Assembly (NCBI RefSeq): GCF_033115175.1
Contig: NC_084835.1
Span: 102,640,448-102,704,447 of the forward strand
From: Lepus europaeus
Lineage: Eukaryota; Chordata; Mammalia; Lagomorpha; Leporidae
Direction of reading: 5' to 3'
Length of the DNA stretch: 64,000 nucleotides
The first letter of the stretch is position 1; each line of letters starts with the position of its first letter. Positions 58,704 through 64,000 of the stretch are shown one piece after another. The translations under genes were made by a program, and so were the position numbers. The notes beneath the pieces were generated by a model. That model was not told the origin of the DNA. It searched no databases and saw only the letters and a list, made by a program, of their open reading frames with translations.

Positions 58704-59015
58704 GGGCCTGCATTGTGGGCAGTGTCAGCATCCCATATGGATGCTGGTTCATGTCTCAGCTGCTCCACTTAGGATACAGGTCCTGGCTGGTGGCCTGGGA
58801 AGGCAGCAGTGGATGGACCAAGTGCTTTGGCCCTTGCACTCATGAGGGAGACCTGGAAGAAGCTCCTGGCTCCTGGCTTTGGACCAGAGACTGGCTCTGG
58901 CTGTTGCGGCCACTGGGGGATTGAACCAGCAGATAGAATATTTCTCTCTGTGTCTCTGCTTCTGTTTCTTTCTGTTACACAGCCTTTCAAATAAATAAAC
59001 CAATCTTAAAAAATA
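58704..59015 (+). mobile_element. CSINE with internal deletion
   Basis: 'gggcctgcattgtgggcagt' joins directly to 'gtcagcatcccatatggatg', so about 25 bases of the head between A- and B-box regions are missing. Core, CT tract and the tail 'caaataaataaaccaatctt' are present. AAAGT lies on both sides. Confidence 0.87.
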
Positions 59016-59259
59016 AAGTCTGTACAATTTTAGGAACATGTGTTTATAAATAGTATATTAAAATCCAAAGCTAGAGACAGTTCAGAAGTCATAACTTACA
59101 TTTATAAGAATATTTGATATTCAGAGGTAGATTATAGATTTATTTTAATAAAATATGTAGTTTAAATGCTTATTCACAGATGCTAACATTCTGTATAATT
59201 GAAACTGCACTAAAATCAGTTCTATTTCAATTGACAACCAGAATACAATAGCCCTATAG

Positions 59260-59435
59260 TGTCTTACGGTTGTATAAGCTTTCATAAGTCACCTGGCCTC
59301 TACTATCTATTTCATTCTCTTACGAACCCCAAAGAAGCAGTTGTGAGTCTCCATCCCTATTTCACAAAATAGCAAGCTAAGAATCCGAGAAGTCAAGCAT
59401 CTTTCCCCAGGCCCCATAGGCAGTAAGTAACTGAT
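59260..59435 (-). repeat. MIR-like fragment, antisense
   Basis: 'ccctatttcacaaaatagca', 'aagctaagaatccgagaagt' and 'ccaggccccataggcagtaa' follow antisense MIR order; diverged. Confidence 0.55.
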
Positions 59436-61330
59436 CTATTTGTTCATGATTCCCATTCTCATGGTATTCCTGATGTGTCATGATGCAGAATCTCCAAAAT
59501 GTTAGCATAGGTCAATAGTAGAATTTGAGTCCTATTAATATCACTTGTACCAAGCTTTCCAGAAAAGGACAAATGAGCAAAGCCTATAGTCTGCCTGTTG
59601 TATGCTACACTGTGTCCAAACACTTTTGTCCTCAGGCTATCAAAAAGCTGATGGACTGCAAAGGAACATATGCACTGATTCTTCTTTGAATGCGTGTGTA
59701 CAATCTATGGATGAGCACTCTCATTTACTCCAGAAAGTACAAAACTAGGGACAGAAACCCTAGATTTCTCCCTCAATCAAAGACTGGGACAGAAGTGCTC
59801 AAGTCCTGATTTCTGATAGATGAAGAGAAGTCGTGCTGAGACACACATTCCCTTTCATTAACTCTTCCAGCAGCTTCATTCCTAGAATTAAATCTTGATT
59901 TTGGACCCTGTGGACAGCCATGACTGGTACACAAAGAAGTTGTCCCTGATGATCTGTGCTCAGGTGCAGAATAAACTAATGCTCTTCCTAATGTGTTCCC
60001 CTTTCTAATGATAAAACAGAGTTATAATCATTGTTTAAGTAAGTTTTTCCCCAGTTGGATAAGTACAGTCCTTGAGTGAGGATCTCGTTGGTCCAAAGCA
60101 CACGGTTCCTGCCTGTTAATGATCAGCCCCCCTAGTTTGCTAATCACATGCTCATCTCTCTATGATGGGTTGATATTGGCACTTGGCTCACTTATAAAGA
60201 CTTCATTGTCAATTTTTCAAATTAGCAGTTGATTGGCATTCAGCACAACTTCTTTTGAGGGGCGGGGTCTTTGTATACAACTAATTAAACTGAGGAATTC
60301 ATCTGTTCAAAAGTTGCAAGAATTAAGACTGTGAAAAAATAACATTTTTCCCCCAAATTGCTATACTCATATGTACAAAGTTTCTATATAATGTGATGAA
60401 ATAATTATTGTAATTAGCATCTTAATTTGAATTTAGATGCAATTTGTTTTTTTTTTCTTTTTAGAAATCTAAATTAATTCCCTGGGAAACTGATGAGAAT
60501 TTTTCAAAGTAGAAATAAATGCCTGTAATAAATCAAGAGATAAGGGAACAGGCAGAGATTATTCTGCAATTAAAGTTTACTAAATTAATTCCACTTAAAC
60601 TCCTTGGAGTTTAATGTGAAAAAACTATGAAGTATGTATCTTCTTGTATTAAAAAATTCACACACCAAATATTTAAAAGCAAAGAAGGGAAAAGAATCAT
60701 ATAATCAATATTTCCCTAAACACTAATCAGAAAATAAATGTTAATATTCCTCTCACAGTTTGATATTAAAAATATAAATAAAAAGCACCAAACTTGAGTA
60801 AATTAAATGGAAGCTTGGACAGGTGATTGGAAGTTGAATGTGAATATTTGTTTTACCCAAATGAATGTAAATTTCATTAGTTGATAATTAAAAGGAAATT
60901 ATATAGACATTACAATTACTGCCAATGGCATAAATTATGAAGTTGTATGGCAAAGCAATTTAGGAACTCATATTGTTGTTACTATTGTCAAACTGGTTAC
61001 CAGAGAAACCTAGGAAAAATAATATACTCTGTGACTATGGAAATGAGGCCTTGATGTGTTGCTAGGCTGTTAAATCTAATGTCATTGTATAAAACAATAA
61101 TGTTAAACATTATTAGTTTTTTAATTATGTCAGTTAATTAGAATTGTTCCTGTTAATTGCCTATGATTCATCTCCAGATGAAAAATGCTCAAGTAAGAGC
61201 TTTGGCTTTTTCTCTCCAAATGTACCATCTAGAATAAGGTCTGAATTTTGTAACTGAATTTCCTAAGTATAACTAGCAAGAAACAATAGGAATCATGTTC
61301 AAACTCATCCATAATGAAAAGAACTTTAAT
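59436..61330. promoter_or_regulatory. Repeat-free stretch, candidate conserved non-coding elements
   Basis: Nearly 1.9 kb without any SINE or LINE I recognise, though the surroundings are repeat-dense. The part from about 60,000 to 61,200 is rich in homeodomain-type words: CTAATTAAACTG near 60,280, TAAATTAATTCC near 60,471, the same word near 60,582, and GTCAGTTAATTAGAATTG near 61,130. No frame longer than 60 codons is present. This is the texture of long-range enhancers, but I cannot see conservation from one sequence. Confidence 0.3.
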
Positions 61331-61331
61331 A

Positions 61332-61363
<32 letters not shown>

Positions 61364-61364
61364 A
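61332..61364. repeat. (TA)n(TG)n microsatellite
   Basis: Six TA units followed by about eleven TG units, a compound dinucleotide repeat. Confidence 0.95.
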
Positions 61365-61552
61365 TGCTTTTAAAGGAAGGTACTCAAGAATAGAGAGTGT
61401 AATTTTACTACTCTGGTCTCAAAGAGTGACCTTTGATTCCCAAATGCTGGTTTTATATCAAAGATTTTCACCAACAAGTCAAAAGAAAACATGATGAGAA
61501 TAGACTATTTGACATGTGCCTAACCTATAAATAGCAAAACATCAAATTTCTC

Positions 61553-61875
61553 TTTTTTTTAAAGACATTTATTTATTTGAAAGGCAGAGTTACAGAGAGG
61601 CAGCGGTAGAGGCAGAGAGAGAGAGAACTTCCATCAGCTGGTTCACTCCCTAGACGGTGGCAACAGCCAGAAATGGGCCAATCCAAAGCCAGTATCTTCT
61701 TCCAGGTCTCCTATGCGGGTGCAGGGGCCCAAGCACCTAAGCCAACTTTCACTGCTTTTCCAGGCCATAGAGAGAACTGTATCAGAACTAGAGTAGCCAG
61801 GTCTCAAACCAGTGCCCATATGGGATGCCAGCACTGCAGGCAGCGGCTTTACCTCCTATACCACAGTGCTGGCCC
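61553..61875 (-). mobile_element. Rabbit C-repeat SINE
   Basis: 'aaagacatttatttatttga', 'gttacagagaggcagcggta', 'cccatatgggatgccagcac' and 'accacagtgctggccc'. CAAATTTCT before and CAAGTTTCT after suggest a TSD with one later substitution. Confidence 0.9.
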
Positions 61876-63010
61876 TAGAACAAGTTTCTATGAACCCCAA
61901 GCTACTTCTCATATTTCTTGACTGTTAGGAATATTTATATTTTTAAATTTTACTTATAATATTCAATATATATTGTGTACCTTAATATGTATGATGGGTA
62001 CTTCTATTAGCTAAACTCTATATAGAGAGTTTAGGCAAACTGCGAGTATAAGCTTCCCCTTGTGGAGTACTGCATGTCAACTCATTGAAGCACCAGTATG
62101 CCATTTACAGTCATTCAAAATCTTCAAAACTTTACACCATACCATAGCTTCATGGCCAAAATGCCAACAATCTAATTTAACTTCCTCAGGTCCTCCCTTC
62201 TACAACATGAACAGAATACTTATTTATTCAGATCCATCCTTCACTGTAATTCCAGTGCCTAAACAATGGTTCTGAGTAGCTAGCTACTCACTCTGTTTAC
62301 AGGATGGATTAGCTGACCATTACTGGAAAAGAAAATAACAGCAAATAAACTTCTCAAGGCAACTTTTGTTCCACTGATATTAGAGGTTTACAATATAGCA
62401 TCAAGAGAGCTTATTATGAAGAAAAATCATTTGAGAACAAATAGACTAATTGTTCAGGGATATGGGAAAGGGAGACTCATGACTGACGGTGGAGCACAGA
62501 AGCCACAGAGTTGCAGGCAGGGGCTCCATACTACATGGGACCTTCCTGAGCCCCTGAGAGAGAAAGTAGCTGTGGTATGTACATGTGAACCAATGAGACT
62601 AAAGGGCATTGGAGGTAAAGCATCCCTGTGGATTTGCACAAATATCTGGGAGAGAAGCTCATCAAAAAATTAGTACTTTCTGGTGGTCAATGAATGGAGC
62701 CAAAGGTGTTCAAAGCATTAATATTTGTCAAATTCCTTTAAATCTGACTCAAACAATGCTCAGTGAGAAGTTAACACCTGAGAAGCATGGATGTGCATTT
62801 TTCTCTCTTAATTTCTGTTTAGCTTACAAGTTACATTTCCCCATCTAACTTGTTCTATTCCTGGGTTGCATCTCTTTCCTCTCCATCCTCTCAGAGCTTC
62901 AAACACATCAGATTCATGGATTTTTTCCTGGATTGATTTACTAGTGTGAAAAAAGCCCAAACAGCTACCAGTTGACATTTCTGAATTCTGGGTTAACCTC
63001 AATAGCATGT
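61876..63010. other. Unassigned spacer
   Basis: No gene, RNA or named repeat. Chance frames of up to 85 codons. Confidence 0.35.
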
Positions 63011-63128
63011 GGGTACTTCAAAAATTCATGGAAAATAGAATAAAAGACATTTATTTTGATGCAAAAAAATTGAAACCCATGTATAACTTTTCATGATGCA
63101 CATTCTCCATGAATTTTAGAATATCTCT
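63011..63128. mobile_element. Palindromic MITE-like element (short copy)
   Basis: Same family as the element at 50.5 kb. It begins GGGTACTTCAAAAATTCATGG, shares 'ttgaaacccatgtataactt' with 'ttgaaacccatgcatagttt' in the other copy, and ends with the inverse 'ccatgaattttagaatatct'. It lacks the extra inverted half present in the longer copy. A CSINE inserted just after its right end. Confidence 0.65.
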
Positions 63129-63134
63129 TGCACA

Positions 63135-63468
63135 GGGCCAGCACAGTGGCTTACTTGGTTAATCCTCTGCCTGCAGTGCCGGCATCCCATATGGGCACTG
63201 GTTCTAGTCCCGGTTGCTCCTCTTCCAGTCCAGCTCTCTGCTGTGACCTGGGAAGGCAATGGATGACGGCCCAAGTACTTGGGCCCCTGAACCCTCATGG
63301 GAGACCAGGAGGAGGCACCTGGCTCCTGGCTCTTGGCTTCGGATTGGCATAGCTCCAGCCTTAGTGGCCAGTTGTGGGGTGAACCAATGGAAGGAAGACC
63401 TTTCTCTCTTTCTTTCTCTCTCTCACTGTCTAGCTCTGTCAAATAGAAAAAAAAAAGTTAAAAAAAAA
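63135..63468 (+). mobile_element. CSINE with about 17-bp TSD
   Basis: 'gggccagcacagtggcttac', 'gccggcatcccatatgggca', 'ggcccaagtacttgggcccc', CT tract and interrupted A tail. AGAATATCTCTTGCACA lies at 63,118-63,134 and again at 63,469-63,485. The duplication includes the end of the adjacent MITE. Confidence 0.95.
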
Positions 63469-63485
63469 AGAATATCTCTTGCACA

Positions 63486-64000
63486 ATCCACTGAGAGTAT
63501 AATCTATGATTCAGACTACTTTTTGTCCAACATAATCTACATTAGTTTCTTTGAAATGGCTGGCCTTTATAGGCTTGATGCAGATGAATTTCACAAAAAT
63601 ATTTCTATAAGTTTTTATATACTAATTGATGCACAATCTCATTAATATTGACCTAATGTTTTATTTAATGCAAATTTATGTTTGCTATTCATATGATCTT
63701 GCAAAAGATGTTTGTTTAATTTGGAAGTTTCATCCTTTCCTACATATAATTTACCTTTCATGTTTGATTTTTAGGCTCCTTTATATCAGTTAGAAATCCA
63801 ACAATACTGGGAGGAAATAAACATGAGGAGTATAGCCCAATAGTTAAGCTTACCAAGCTGTAAGTATGACTCTGCAATTTACCATTAGGCTCTGACCTCA
63901 GAAGTTAGTCTGTAACTTCTCTGTGTCTATCCATCTCTCCTAGAAGGAAGGGTTTGCAGACTGTAAAGACTAAATTAGTAGATGTGTGGTACAGCATTAG
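63486..64000. other. Unassigned right edge
   Basis: AT-rich. A faint MIR-like segment lies near 63,860-63,960 ('gtaacttctctgtgtctatc'). Nothing else is recognisable. Confidence 0.35.

Overview
This window is nuclear DNA from a lagomorph, most likely the European rabbit. Its youngest and commonest repeats match the rabbit C-repeat (CSINE): a tRNA-like head with a B-box-like GGTTCGAGTCC, a GC-rich body, a CT-rich stretch and an A-rich tail. I found about 30 copies or fragments on both strands, many with clear target-site duplications (TSDs). The L1 3' end at about 57.1-57.5 kb matches the rabbit L1 3' UTR as I remember it. I see no bacterial or phage genes, CRISPR array, rRNA, convincing tRNA gene, or intact cellular protein-coding gene. 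Nearly all open reading frames lie in repeats or are chance frames.

Layout. The left end (about 0.43-1.25 kb) is a CpG island and the only promoter-like sequence. It has good splice-donor matches on both strands, so it may be a first exon or divergent promoter of a gene that leaves the window or has a very long first intron. The rest looks like a gene desert or long intron. From 1.3 to 32 kb there is dense nesting of ancient repeats (L1M, L2, MIR, two MLT1-type MaLR LTRs, a hAT element) invaded by rabbit SINEs. A notable cluster at 31.0-32.0 kb has three SINEs head to tail, separated by copies of one short target sequence. From 32.6 to 41 kb the sequence is AT-rich and repeat-poor. At 42.0-42.9 kb is a decayed processed pseudogene of ribosomal protein SA (RPSA/laminin receptor), followed at once by a 5'-truncated L1 at 43.0-44.1 kb. 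A palindromic DNA-transposon-like element occurs twice (50.5 and 63.0 kb).

The most interesting object is at 51,771-57,525. It is one inserted element bounded by a 12-bp TSD. It starts with an L1-like 5' UTR and an L1 ORF1 (coiled coil, then a frameshifted RRM/CTD part), and ends with the rabbit L1 3' UTR and A-rich tail. Where ORF2 (endonuclease/reverse transcriptase) should be there is instead a long non-coding spacer and decayed retrovirus-like sequence (a nucleocapsid zinc-knuckle region, a protease-like region and a hydrophobic env-TM-like stretch). It looks like a half-L1 (HAL1-like) element that captured retroviral sequence and was mobilised in trans by L1. Two young CSINEs later inserted into it, each with its own TSD of 16-20 bp.

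The stretch at about 59.4-61.5 kb and a short block near 10.6 kb are free of recognisable repeats and rich in TAATTA-type homeodomain words. They are candidate conserved non-coding elements, but only an alignment can decide. All repeat family names come from recognition by eye, without a database search.
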